NCBI RefSeq assembly: GCF_900087015.1
Contig: NZ_FLKP01000002.1
Location: forward strand, 806,001 to 870,000
Source of the DNA: Christensenella timonensis
Lineage (GTDB): Bacteria; Bacillota; Clostridia; Christensenellales; Christensenellaceae
Reading direction: 5' to 3'
DNA length: 64,000 nucleotides
The position numbers were made by a program, and so were the translations under genes. Shown piece after piece: positions 45,875-55,536 of the stretch. Position 1 is the first letter of the stretch; each line of letters starts with the position of its first letter. The notes beneath the pieces are model-generated. The model saw only the letters and a list, made by a program, of their open reading frames with translations. It had not been told where the DNA came from and searched no databases.

Positions 45875-46067
45875 AATAGAACATATCCTATGTAATAAAG
45901 CAACAACAATAGTAAAAGTCAATATGAATTTATTAAGTTAATGCGGTTGTCTTTCTAAGTTTGCAATATTGCAGATTGCCTCTTGAGATGAAAGCCCAAC
46001 TATGATACAGTTTTCATAGTCATCGTTCTGTTACGATAAACTAACTTGAAGTACGATTTTAGTTATC

Positions 46068-46084
46068 GCAAATGGTACGATAAC
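46068..46084 (+). repeat. Direct repeat of the attachment region
   Basis: 17 bases GCAAATGGTACGATAAC that recur with one change at 46170-46186, over the attR core. The overlapping GTACGATAACTGTT (46075-46088) recurs with one change at 46388-46401, on the other side of attR. Pattern of integrase-binding arm sites. Confidence 0.65.
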
Positions 46085-46093
46085 TGTTAATAA

Positions 46094-46245
<152 letters not shown>

Positions 46246-46453
46246 ACTTCGCTACGCTTCGTTGAAACGCGCTTCGAAGAAGGGCGAGAAGCACTTGTTA
46301 TAAGCGACAACCATGCATGATTGAACGGTATTGCATCTCAGGGAAAAGACATTGAAATTTTTCAAGATTGCGGGAAAGCCGCTTCAAGTACGATAGCTGT
46401 TGGTAAAAGCATATTTGCAAGTATGTATTACCAAATTGTTGTCATAACAACAT

Positions 46454-46504
46454 AAAATAAGCACCTTTCTTAACGGGTTTATATTCGGAAAGAAAGGTGC
46501 TTTT
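46454..46504 (+). terminator. Hairpin before the integrase remnant
   Basis: AAGCACCTTTCTT and AAGAAAGGTGCTTTT with a 17-base loop, in the same place relative to the integrase as the terminator at 37438-37487. Confidence 0.7.
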
Positions 46505-46657
46505 ATGTTATTCAAGGATTTACTGCCGGAATTTGAATTTAACTGTCGGACGAGGAAGGGACGACGCGAACAGAAATTCCAAGATGTGGATATAATATTT
46601 ATTGAAAAATATATTCCCTATTCCACGGGTCTCCATATATCCAATGCGGGACGTTAG
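46505..46657 (+). pseudogene. Remnant of a second integrase gene
   Basis: Starts MLFKDLLPEFEFNCRTRKG, aligning with the intact integrase's MLLKDLLMEYVFNCQCRKL. After about 20 residues the similarity is lost and the frame closes after 50 codons with ISNAGR, a trace that recalls KTNAGRKP of the intact protein (deletion of the stretch between). It overlaps the stop of the convergent GT-C gene by four bases. Confidence 0.75.
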
Positions 46658-48321
46658 TTTTGCGGGACCAAAATAATAATATCGCCTGCGAGATCAAAAA
46701 CATCTCCGCTGGTTCCCGGAATTTTTGCAAATAAGATGTAATTTTGGCCTAATTCAGCTGGAAGGGTCTTTGTATCCGCGATGAGAATAGGAGACTCCGT
46801 ATTAATATATTCTTGCAAATCCGTTTCGAAAGAATCATATCCGCCCGAAACGCCAAACGTTTTGGGGAACACGTTTTCCATGGTATAGGAAGAAAATAAA
46901 ATCAATTGTGTAATGTTAACGATATTTTTATCGGGATAAATATTTTTTATTTCTGCTATGGACTGATTGAAAGCGTTATAGAAAATAACTTCGCTTGGAG
47001 ACAAATATAGTCCGTTCAGGAAAGGAAATTCTTTATTATTATATAATATCGTTGATTGCCCATGACTCGCTTCGGAATCTGTAATTGGTTTGGAGCCTTG
47101 GGAACCGGTTAGTTTGTCGTAGCCCAGATGAAAGCGGACAAAAATATTGGTGCTGCATATCGCAAGCAATACAGCACAAGTCAGCAGCGTACACCAGGCA
47201 GATTTCTGCGGGCGTTTCATTTTTTGAAGCAGGAAAGTAATGGTTTCCCACAACACAATTGCCAGCACACAAAACATAGGATAGGCTCCCCATTCCGCAT
47301 GACGGTAGCAGGAAATGGGATAGTACTGAAACCAGGAAGACAAGCAAAAAATACTTAAACAGAGATAAGCGCAGAGCCTGATTTTGTTACCAATCCGTTT
47401 TTGACCCTGACGGCGTCCTATCAGCAATCTGGTGAGCGCAGTGCCAAAAAGGACAAGTGACAAAGCTGGCAAAAGACTCCATATCCAATCATATTGCGGG
47501 TTATAATTGACTCCCCACAAATTATTCCAAATTGCCGCAGCTAGACTGCCTTGGTCGCCGATGCGGTCAACCGCGAATTGCGCCCCGTTTTCAATTGCCT
47601 GTAACCACCAGTCACTGAAAGCACCTTGGATAATAATAATCGACATAAAAATACCAAAAACAAGGATGTTACCTAAAAGATACCATGAAATATTGCCCAG
47701 AGTTTCCTTTCTACTGGAAAAACGGCAAAGCCATAAGAGCAAGAGAAGAACAAGGCCTGCAAAAATCGATAAACCTACCGTTTGTTTGCACCAGAAGGAA
47801 CATGCCGCGAAAACGCCCGCCAAAAAAATATTTTTGGTTCCCCTTTGTTCAATAAAGCGAATCATACACAGGCAGGCAGCAAGGAGAAATGTCACCGCAA
47901 ACACATTGGACCAAGGGTGAAAGTTCCAAAAATAGTAATATCCAAGGCTGATGGCGATCAGTGCCGTCAGCATACCGATAATTCGATTGGAAAAACGCCT
48001 GGTAATGATATAAATGAGACATGTGGAAAAGGCATGAAAAATGCATGCCATAATATGAATAGAACGCACGGATTCCCCAAACAAAGAAACCCCAAATGCC
48101 TGCAGGTAAATTCCCAGAGAAGTATATTGCGTATAGGTATCTTTGTATAATGTTAAGCCATTGGCAACGTCAGCCGCCGTTTTCAGCATGAAGCCATCAT
48201 GGTGCGGATCGATGCCTCTGAGTGCAAAAGAGTAAGTAACCCAATAGCTGATGATTACAATAAATGCGACGCAAATTAGGTCTTTATATGAAAACGGACA
48301 TTTTTGATGGGCAATTGTCAT
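46654..48321 (-). CDS. GT-C-type membrane glycosyltransferase
   Basis: 555 residues with about 11 membrane segments. The first external loop has the GT-C acidic motif (RGIDPHHDGFMLKTAADVANG) followed by YTQYTSLGIYLQAFG, as in ArnT/PMT-like enzymes that use a polyprenyl-phosphate sugar. The C-terminal 150 residues are an external domain. A similar arrangement (HHEHAYYNS, YGHYAILLAP) is found in the protein at 53360. Probably decorates a surface polymer or protein. The promoter is at 48366-48394. Confidence 0.8.
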   Translation of the reverse strand: MTIAHQKCPFSYKDLICVAFIVIISYWVTYSFALRGIDPHHDGFMLKTAADVANGLTLYKDTYTQYTSLGIYLQAFGVSLFGESVRSIHIMACIFHAFSTCLIYIITRRFSNRIIGMLTALIAISLGYYYFWNFHPWSNVFAVTFLLAACLCMIRFIEQRGTKNIFLAGVFAACSFWCKQTVGLSIFAGLVLLLLLWLCRFSSRKETLGNISWYLLGNILVFGIFMSIIIIQGAFSDWWLQAIENGAQFAVDRIGDQGSLAAAIWNNLWGVNYNPQYDWIWSLLPALSLVLFGTALTRLLIGRRQGQKRIGNKIRLCAYLCLSIFCLSSWFQYYPISCYRHAEWGAYPMFCVLAIVLWETITFLLQKMKRPQKSAWCTLLTCAVLLAICSTNIFVRFHLGYDKLTGSQGSKPITDSEASHGQSTILYNNKEFPFLNGLYLSPSEVIFYNAFNQSIAEIKNIYPDKNIVNITQLILFSSYTMENVFPKTFGVSGGYDSFETDLQEYINTESPILIADTKTLPAELGQNYILFAKIPGTSGDVFDLAGDIIILVPQN

Positions 48322-48365
48322 AGACTTTCCTTTTGATTATTTTGCAAATAATCTACTGAATTAAT

Positions 48366-48394
48366 ATTCTAAAAGATAATTTGCGGCATGTCAA
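48366..48394 (-). promoter_or_regulatory. Promoter of the GT-C gene
   Basis: On the minus strand TTGACA (48394-48389) and TAGAAT (48371-48366), spacer 17 bases. Confidence 0.7.
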
Positions 48395-48549
48395 CGAACG
48401 CAAAGAAGAAGGAAGAAAATTGATTGCATATGCACAAGGAACATCGCTGCCAGCAAGAAAAAAGAACTGTTTTTCTTTTCATTTAGAAGCAGGAAGACAC
48501 TTGCCATAAGAAAGACCCTCCTACAAAGGAAGGCTTTTCAAATTTATGC

Positions 48550-51288
48550 CTATAAAGAGATGCCGTAAGAACGGCAAATCGTTTTGAATTCAGGGCTGTT
48601 TGCAAAATTCATAAATATAGTTTTGCGGCTATTGCCGTTCTTAAGCTGTGTTGACCAAAATGTTTTTCCGTTTGGATCGGCAGTCCTGTTCATCATAGTC
48701 AGATACAACCGATCCACAAATTCTTCATTACTTATATTCTGCTTTATAAGTTCCTGGCTGAAAAAGAAATCGTATGCAACGGAAATGCCGCCTTTTCTTC
48801 CTGCCAAAAGTTCATTTGTCCAGTGATTGAGGCCGGACACGTCGGAAGAACGGGTTAGCCCTAATTTGTATAAACGGTTTACGAAAGCTGTGACATCAAT
48901 GTTACGGTCACGTGCTTCGTCGGAGCGATAAGAACCGACAGAAATATTGTGAGAAGAACAGACTTGCTTAAATTCTGAAGAATTGACAAAGTTTGCGAAA
49001 ACATATTTTCGGCTTGCGCCTTTATCCAGAAAGCTCTGCCAATAATTTTTTCCGGAGGTGTCCGCCTCACGATTCATCATAGCACGGTACAAAATATCCA
49101 GAAAATCCGAATCGGAGAAGTTTTTGTTCGAAAATTCCTTTGAAAATAAAAAATTATAGGATGCCGATGCACCCGTTTCCAACTGGGAATTGAGCCGCGT
49201 GACCCAGTAAGCCTTTCCAGAAGCATCCGGCTGTCTGCTGAGGATGATTTCGTACAGGCGCTGCACGAACCCTTCTGGCGTACTCGGATAACTGAGCCAT
49301 TTAAAAGCGATACCTGCACTCTCGGACAGATCACTGGTTGCGCCGGCTTTTGAGTGATGGGCGGCGACTTTATAATAGTAAGTGGCGCCGAATGTTGCAG
49401 ATGTATCCAGATATGTGGGAGATGAACTTTGACCAAGATATGCATATTCGCCATTCAGCGAGGAAGAACGGTAGACATAATAGCCGGAAGCGTTGGGTAC
49501 CGCATTCCATTTCAAGGCAATCCCTACATTGTTCGTTTGAGCAGCGGAAAGATCTTCAGGGGCGGGAAGGCCGACAACTGCAATCATGGCCCCAAGCGCA
49601 TTGACATTTCCCCAGCCGGTCTGTACATCGTACCCGGTAGTATACAAATCGGTTGCGGTACGATAAAGGATATCTTTGATTTCATCAACTGTCAGCGAAG
49701 GATCCGCAGACAACATCATCGCCGTCACAGCCGACACAACGGGAGCCGCCATGGAAGTACCGCTGAGCACCCCATAACCTGAAGGGTATCCGGAAGTGTA
49801 CCTTCCTGTAGGGACTGTGCTTAGGATAGAAGAACCGGGGGCCGAAATATCCTTGGCGTTGCCATAATTTGAAAAACTGGATCTGCAATTGGAAGAGGCG
49901 CTTGTATAGTTTGTCGTAGAGATCACGCTGATGCAGGAATCGAAATCCGAAGGATAAGAATAAGCGGATGAGCCGTCATTTCCGGCAGCGCATACGACGA
50001 CCGTATTCCCGGAAACAGCGGCATCAATCGTGTTTTTCAATGTGTAATCGTAATTGGATTCATTAAGAGTTGTATAGCCAAGACTCAGGTTAATCACTCG
50101 CGCTCCCTGATCTATAGCGTAATTAATTCCGCGTACAACAGATGCTGTGGAGGCTTTATCTTCTGTAAAGACATCGATTGTCATCACGTTAACCACATCA
50201 TTTCCGGCGCCGCCGGATATTCCTGCAATGCCAATTCCATTATTTGCCGTAGCGCCAATGATGCCTGTTACATGGGTGCCGTGACTGCCGCCATCCGAAG
50301 TGATGGGAGACAAGGAATCTGAAGTGGAATCTACACACAGGTTTTTATCCAGATTCACCTGGAGATCCTGATGGAAAACGTCAACCCCCGTATCGAGAAC
50401 CGCTACGGTTATTTGGGTGTGCGGCGTACTGCTTAAAAGCTCCCAAGCCTCGGGAACTGAGATTTTAGATAAATACCATTGATCGGATGAACTGGCATAA
50501 GGATCGTCGGGATAACTGTAAGAAGCACCGTACGATATATTTTCCGGCAAAGTTTCCAGCGCGGAGTAGAGGTAATTTGGCTGGGCATATTTGATATTGG
50601 GATTTGCCTCGTATTGCTCGATTGCTTCGCTGACCGTATGTTCAAGAGAAATTTCTACGATACCGACGGATTCTTCGGAAGGAGTATCGACTGTTTCGAG
50701 GTAGTGCCCGTTAGACTCGGCGACAGCCTCGCTGGCCTGTTCTTCGGTAACATTATTATTGTATACAACCAGGACCTCGCCTGGAATATAATCAAGTTCC
50801 TCTGCGGATGAACGCTCCTGAGCCGCGGCATGGAACGCGCTGACAATATCAATGGCTTTCCCTTGCAAAGAAGCTTCGAACGCCTTACGCTGCGCATCCA
50901 GGTTTTCTGTATAATAAAGGGACAGGATATCCCTTACGCCCGCTTCAAATTCTTCGGTGTTTTCATAAGCGTCGATCAACACTGCCGCTTTTTCGCCATC
51001 TGAGCGGGCAATCTCGATGATTTCGGCTAATGGAGCCGGTGGGGAGATTTCCCCTTGGGAACCGGAGGGAAAAGGCTCTGTGGCCGGCTCTGAAGCAGAC
51101 GGAGAAGGCGTGGATTCTTCCGCTGGAGAAGGAATTTCGCCCCCGTCCTCCACAGGAGAGGCTGCGGCAACAGATTCAGCAGGAGCCGTCTCCTCTGCAA
51201 ACCCCGTAAAAGGAATTACAACGATCATGGAAAAAAGAATGCATATGGAAACAAAAAGAGGAGTTAATTTCCGGAAGAAAAATTTCAT
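48550..51288 (-). CDS. Secreted subtilisin-family protease with DUF4214 repeats
   Basis: 912 residues. Signal peptide 1-30, an acidic Pro/Ser-rich region (31-90), a pro-domain (about 165-245, EVLVVYNNNVTEEQ), then the S8 domain with Asp299 (VAVLDTGVD), His336 (GSHGTHVTG), oxyanion Asn437 (AAGNDGS) and Ser512 (LSGTSMAAPV). A fibronectin-III-like module follows (about 575-665, LSAAQTNNVGIALKWNAVPNASGYYVYRS), then three DUF4214 repeats marked by FVxRLYxxxLxRxxDxxGxxYW (about 673-910). All catalytic residues are present. No sortase signal or anchor is seen. DUF4214 repeats are typical of secreted, often glycan-associated proteins. GAGG upstream of the ATG. Confidence 0.92.
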   Translation of the reverse strand: MKFFFRKLTPLFVSICILFSMIVVIPFTGFAEETAPAESVAAASPVEDGGEIPSPAEESTPSPSASEPATEPFPSGSQGEISPPAPLAEIIEIARSDGEKAAVLIDAYENTEEFEAGVRDILSLYYTENLDAQRKAFEASLQGKAIDIVSAFHAAAQERSSAEELDYIPGEVLVVYNNNVTEEQASEAVAESNGHYLETVDTPSEESVGIVEISLEHTVSEAIEQYEANPNIKYAQPNYLYSALETLPENISYGASYSYPDDPYASSSDQWYLSKISVPEAWELLSSTPHTQITVAVLDTGVDVFHQDLQVNLDKNLCVDSTSDSLSPITSDGGSHGTHVTGIIGATANNGIGIAGISGGAGNDVVNVMTIDVFTEDKASTASVVRGINYAIDQGARVINLSLGYTTLNESNYDYTLKNTIDAAVSGNTVVVCAAGNDGSSAYSYPSDFDSCISVISTTNYTSASSNCRSSFSNYGNAKDISAPGSSILSTVPTGRYTSGYPSGYGVLSGTSMAAPVVSAVTAMMLSADPSLTVDEIKDILYRTATDLYTTGYDVQTGWGNVNALGAMIAVVGLPAPEDLSAAQTNNVGIALKWNAVPNASGYYVYRSSSLNGEYAYLGQSSSPTYLDTSATFGATYYYKVAAHHSKAGATSDLSESAGIAFKWLSYPSTPEGFVQRLYEIILSRQPDASGKAYWVTRLNSQLETGASASYNFLFSKEFSNKNFSDSDFLDILYRAMMNREADTSGKNYWQSFLDKGASRKYVFANFVNSSEFKQVCSSHNISVGSYRSDEARDRNIDVTAFVNRLYKLGLTRSSDVSGLNHWTNELLAGRKGGISVAYDFFFSQELIKQNISNEEFVDRLYLTMMNRTADPNGKTFWSTQLKNGNSRKTIFMNFANSPEFKTICRSYGISL

Positions 51289-51455
51289 AGCCGACCTCGC
51301 ATCATTATGATGATTATTATTTTAAACATTCCGATAAAAAATCACAAGGGAAAATACAAAAAAGCACATGGCTGCGCGCCATAAGAAATGAAAAGCGGAA
51401 CCGAGCTGCCAACCAGTATCCGGAAGAGAAGACCGCAGTGTGGGTTGGGGAAGCG

Positions 51456-51485
51456 TTGACTTTAGGTCGCGTTTTAAAGTATAAT
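51456..51485 (+). promoter_or_regulatory. Promoter of the glycan operon
   Basis: TTGACT (51456-51461) and TATAAT (51480-51485) with an 18-base spacer, 31 bases before rfbF. Confidence 0.75.
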
Positions 51486-51516
51486 ACATTTATTATTGCA
51501 CAGGGAGAAATGATAA

Positions 51517-52296
51517 ATGAAGGTCGTAATCTTAGCGGGAGGCTTCGGCACGCGCATCAGTGAAGAATCCCATTTGAAGCCAAAGCCAATGGTTGAAATC
51601 GGCGATCAACCCATCCTGTGGCACATCATGAAATATTACTCCAGTTTTGGGTATAATGATTTTATTATTTGCCTTGGGTACAAGGCCTATGTAATTAAAG
51701 AGTTTTTTGCGGATTATTATTTGCATATGTCTGATATTACGTTCGATTTCAGAGATGGCAACAGAATGGTAGTACATGATAATTTTGCGGAACCGTGGAA
51801 AGTAACCCTGGTGGACACCGGCCTTAACACGATGACGGGCGGGCGGCTCAAACGCATACAGGATCATATTGGGGATGAGACGTTTATGTTGACTTATGGG
51901 GACGGCGTATCGGATGTGGATATCAATGCTTTGGTAGAGTATCATAAAAGTCATGGAAAGATTGCGACAATGACAGCAATACGGCCCAGCGGCCGTTTTG
52001 GGATACTCGATATTGAGGAAGGAAATGCAATTACTTCCTTCCGGGAAAAATCGCAGGAAGATATGGGATTGATTAACGGCGGCTTTATGGTCTTGGAGCC
52101 TGGGATATTTGATTTTATCGATGGCGATGATACGGTTCTGGAGCGGGAGCCGCTCGAGAAGCTGGCCCAGCAGCATGAACTCATGGCTTTTAAGCATGAT
52201 GGGTTCTGGCAATGTATGGATACGCTGCGCGATAAGCAATTGCTCGATAAGCTGATTTCTGAAAATAGGGCGCCATGGAAGGTTTGGGAAGACTGA
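51517..52296 (+). CDS. rfbF: Glucose-1-phosphate cytidylyltransferase
   Basis: Makes CDP-glucose from CTP and glucose-1-phosphate, first step to 3,6-dideoxyhexoses. 259 residues: nucleotidyltransferase signature AGGFGTRISEESHLKPKPMVEIG, active-site Asp in LTYGDGVSDVD and DGFWQCMDTLRD near the end. GGGAGAAA precedes the ATG. First gene of an operon with overlapping reading frames. Confidence 0.95.
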   Translation: MKVVILAGGFGTRISEESHLKPKPMVEIGDQPILWHIMKYYSSFGYNDFIICLGYKAYVIKEFFADYYLHMSDITFDFRDGNRMVVHDNFAEPWKVTLVDTGLNTMTGGRLKRIQDHIGDETFMLTYGDGVSDVDINALVEYHKSHGKIATMTAIRPSGRFGILDIEEGNAITSFREKSQEDMGLINGGFMVLEPGIFDFIDGDDTVLEREPLEKLAQQHELMAFKHDGFWQCMDTLRDKQLLDKLISENRAPWKVWED

Positions 52297-53363
52297 TGTT
52301 TCAAAAAGATTTTTTTCGGGGAAAGCGTGTATTTCTCACTGGCCATACGGGCTTTAAAGGCTCTTGGATGTGTGAATTATTGCTGCTCTGCGGGGCAAAA
52401 GTCACCGGATTTGCATTGGAGCCTCCAACAGATCCGGCACTTTTTTATTTAGCGGGACTGGATCAGCGGGTGGATTCGATTACAGGGGATGTACGCGATT
52501 TGAGCGCGCTGGAGAGCGCCGTAGAAACGGCGCAGCCTGAAATTGTGATTCATATGGCCGCGCAGCCGATTGTCAGGGATTCTTACGCAAACCCTGTATA
52601 TACCTATGAAACAAACGTAATGGGAACTGTGAACGTTCTGGAAGCGGTAAGGCGGAATGGCCGCGTAAAGTCGTTTTTGAATATTACGACGGATAAAGTA
52701 TATAAAAATAACGAGTGGGAATGGGGATATCGGGAAATTGATGAGCTAAACGGTTTTGACCCTTATTCCAACTCGAAATCCTGCTCTGAACTTGTGACAG
52801 ACAGTTATAAACAATCCTTTTTCAAAGGAACAAAGACGGCTGTTTCCACTGCGCGCGCAGGGAATGTGATTGGCGGCGGCGATTTTGCAAATGACAGAAT
52901 CATTCCGGACTGTGTACGCGCAGCGGCGGAAAGCAAAACGATATTGGTAAGGAACCCTTATTCGACAAGGCCCTATCAGCATGTGCTCGAGCCTTTATAT
53001 GCCTATCTTACTATTGTACAGGCACAATATGAAGACCAGGGGGCGGCCGGCAGCTATAATATAGGCCCGGATGATTCAGACTGCGTAACGACGGGAGAAT
53101 TGGCCACAATATTTTGCAGGACTTGGGGCGGCATCGAATGGAAAAACACCTGTGAGGAAAACGCCGTCCATGAAGCCAACTTTTTAAAGCTGGATTGCTC
53201 CAAGGCAAAAACAATTTTAAAAATAAAGCCCAGGTGGAATATCCAAACGGCAATTGAAAAAACGGTAGAATGGGTAAAGCATTGGCAGAAGCGCGGCGAT
53301 ATAACCGAATGTATGGAAAAACAAATTATGGAATACCTGCAAGAGGATGACGCGGCGAAATGA
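52296..53363 (+). CDS. rfbG: CDP-glucose 4,6-dehydratase
   Basis: Converts CDP-glucose to CDP-4-keto-6-deoxyglucose. 355 residues of the extended SDR family: NAD motif TGHTGFKGSW, substrate residues in MAAQPIVRDSY, Thr in NITTDKVY and catalytic Tyr-x-x-x-Lys in DPYSNSKSCSE. The ATG shares a base with the rfbF stop. Confidence 0.95.
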   Translation: MFQKDFFRGKRVFLTGHTGFKGSWMCELLLLCGAKVTGFALEPPTDPALFYLAGLDQRVDSITGDVRDLSALESAVETAQPEIVIHMAAQPIVRDSYANPVYTYETNVMGTVNVLEAVRRNGRVKSFLNITTDKVYKNNEWEWGYREIDELNGFDPYSNSKSCSELVTDSYKQSFFKGTKTAVSTARAGNVIGGGDFANDRIIPDCVRAAAESKTILVRNPYSTRPYQHVLEPLYAYLTIVQAQYEDQGAAGSYNIGPDDSDCVTTGELATIFCRTWGGIEWKNTCEENAVHEANFLKLDCSKAKTILKIKPRWNIQTAIEKTVEWVKHWQKRGDITECMEKQIMEYLQEDDAAK

Positions 53364-55489
53364 ATGCGGGGAAAAAGGAACGATCCGGGCTAGTGCAAAA
53401 GCAAATGGCCGCCGAGGCAGCGGTCTATGCCTTTGTGATCGCGTCAGTACTGACGTTGATTGTATGGCAGATAGGGATATTTTTTGCAATATCCAACTTG
53501 AAATTATATGCTGTCACTTTTATTTTATATTTGATTCTTTTCATAGCGGTGTTTCTTCCCCTTTCAAAAATGAAAAAACGGAAAGCGTGGCATGTCAGCG
53601 AAAAGGGAATAGTCGTTTCCTTTTTTATTTGCGTTATTGTTTTCTTTGTCTTTATGACGCAATCCTTTTTTGCAGCGGAAACGATGCCGCATTCGTCTGC
53701 TGATACGCTATCATGGCATAGAATGCCATGGCTTTTGGTCTTATTGTTTATTGTTTCAGCCTTTTTGGTCGTTTTCTATTTAACGAATGGTTTTTCGTTG
53801 CGCGAAAGCATGCTCTCTAAGCGTGGGGAAAAGTTTCTTTTCTGGGGCGCCTGCCTGATTTGCGCCTGCATCGTATATTGTTTTTCCTATTATCCCGCCT
53901 CAATTATGGAATATGTAAGCCTGCACCATGAACACGCCTATTACAATAGCATTTATAATGTTATGCACGGGATACCTTACAGTGATGAGGTGACTTCTGT
54001 TTATGGGCATTATGCAATTTTACTTGCGCCAATACTGAACTTGGTGAGAATATTTGGCGCAACGGATGTGTTTCATATTTTCACCATGTGCATGAGCTTA
54101 TTGGTTGCGCTGTCTTACCTGCTCGCCTGCTATGCAATTTATAGCCTGGTGACAAACCGTTATATCCGTTATATTGGACTCATTGCTTTATTGCTCATTC
54201 CTGCAGCTCTGAAGTCTTCGCCGTATTATCAGATTTATCCCCATAGGACGATAATCATCGCATTATTTATCGCATTGATGGCATTCCATGCCAAGCATGC
54301 TGCAAAACGAAAATGGGTCGAAATACTAGGATTTATTTTTTGCGTATTATCAGTCGTGTGGAACACAGAGCTTGGAATTTGCGCGATTGCTGCCTGGGTT
54401 GGCTACCTGACCTATATTGCCCTTCTGCGGCGCAGGCAGGGTGTGGGAAAATGCTGCGGACGGATTTTTCTATATGTATTGGGCGGACTGGGAAGCTTTG
54501 CGGGAGCCTATCTTATAACAAACATCTATAATGTGGCGGCGGGCGGAAACGTACTGGGGATTATGGATTTTATTTTCCCATTGTTCAGCAAGACATATGA
54601 CATCGAGAATATGCTGAGTATTGACCTCGATTACGGAGCAAGCTATTGGATAGGACGAATTATTTTGTTCTATACTTTCATAGGGTTTGCCTTGGTCCGC
54701 CTGTTCTCATATAAAGATAATTTGGGAAAAGCGGATTATAAATGTGCAGTATATCTTGGAATTACAGTGATATCCATGGGAGCCTTTTCCTATTTTATTA
54801 ATCGTGCTGCTTATGGAAATCAAACAATCTCTTATATGGGGGTAATTATTCTGTTATGCGTATTGGGACAAAAATATTTTGTGCCTATGAAGCGCTTCCT
54901 TTTTTCCCGGCGTGAAAGAAAAGTGCAATTTTTTACTGAAAGTCCGGAATGCAATGAAGGACTGGCCCACCGAAAGGTTTCCTGCCTGAGAGGATTAAAA
55001 GCGGCGGTAGGCCTCTCAAGTATGGTATTGATTTTTGCAATAGCAGTGGTAACAATGACGGGTATGGGTCATAATTATATGAAAAATTTAACGTTGCTTC
55101 GAGACAAAGAATCGGTAGACCTGATCGCGGAAGAAGTTGCCGCAAAAGTTCCAGTCGGCACAAAAGCGATGGGTTACGGTATTCCGGAAATTTATTCTAT
55201 GATTGGATGGGATACACAGCTTTATACAATGGATTTCTCTGATATGAGCGCTACTGAGCAAACGGGTATATATGCAAGCCAACAATTGGCAGCTCTGTGG
55301 GAGGAGCCGCTTTTGACCACGGCACGGTCTTTGGAACGACTGGAACAGGATTGGCCTGAAGCTGTTGAGGAGTTCCGGGAAACACATATTTTGGCAAACG
55401 AATTCGGCATCAATGAAATGTTGGCAAAAAACGACATAAAGGCAGGTTTTTGTGAAACGCTGCAATATTATGTTCCACTTTATGAATGA
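53360..55489 (+). CDS. Large multi-pass membrane protein, GT-C-like
   Basis: 709 residues, about 12-14 membrane segments. After the first four helices an external loop has EYVSLHHEHAYYNSIYNVMHGIPYSDEVTSVYGHYAILLAP, like the GT-C acidic-loop motif; a large C-terminal external domain of about 130 residues follows. The resemblance to the protein at 46654 (HHD/HHE, then Y-x-x-Y) suggests both belong to one polyprenyl-sugar-dependent glycosyltransferase class. It overlaps rfbG by four bases. I have not recognised a named family. Confidence 0.7.
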   Translation: MNAGKKERSGLVQKQMAAEAAVYAFVIASVLTLIVWQIGIFFAISNLKLYAVTFILYLILFIAVFLPLSKMKKRKAWHVSEKGIVVSFFICVIVFFVFMTQSFFAAETMPHSSADTLSWHRMPWLLVLLFIVSAFLVVFYLTNGFSLRESMLSKRGEKFLFWGACLICACIVYCFSYYPASIMEYVSLHHEHAYYNSIYNVMHGIPYSDEVTSVYGHYAILLAPILNLVRIFGATDVFHIFTMCMSLLVALSYLLACYAIYSLVTNRYIRYIGLIALLLIPAALKSSPYYQIYPHRTIIIALFIALMAFHAKHAAKRKWVEILGFIFCVLSVVWNTELGICAIAAWVGYLTYIALLRRRQGVGKCCGRIFLYVLGGLGSFAGAYLITNIYNVAAGGNVLGIMDFIFPLFSKTYDIENMLSIDLDYGASYWIGRIILFYTFIGFALVRLFSYKDNLGKADYKCAVYLGITVISMGAFSYFINRAAYGNQTISYMGVIILLCVLGQKYFVPMKRFLFSRRERKVQFFTESPECNEGLAHRKVSCLRGLKAAVGLSSMVLIFAIAVVTMTGMGHNYMKNLTLLRDKESVDLIAEEVAAKVPVGTKAMGYGIPEIYSMIGWDTQLYTMDFSDMSATEQTGIYASQQLAALWEEPLLTTARSLERLEQDWPEAVEEFRETHILANEFGINEMLAKNDIKAGFCETLQYYVPLYE

Positions 55490-55536
55490 ATTGTAATATA
55501 ATAAAATAGAAATAGTATGGATTTTGAGGAGCCGAT

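Noticed and set aside
48322-48549. Gene or terminator between the GT-C gene and the subtilisin gene
   Set aside because: Only the GT-C promoter is convincing; no stem with a T-run and no frame with a binding site.
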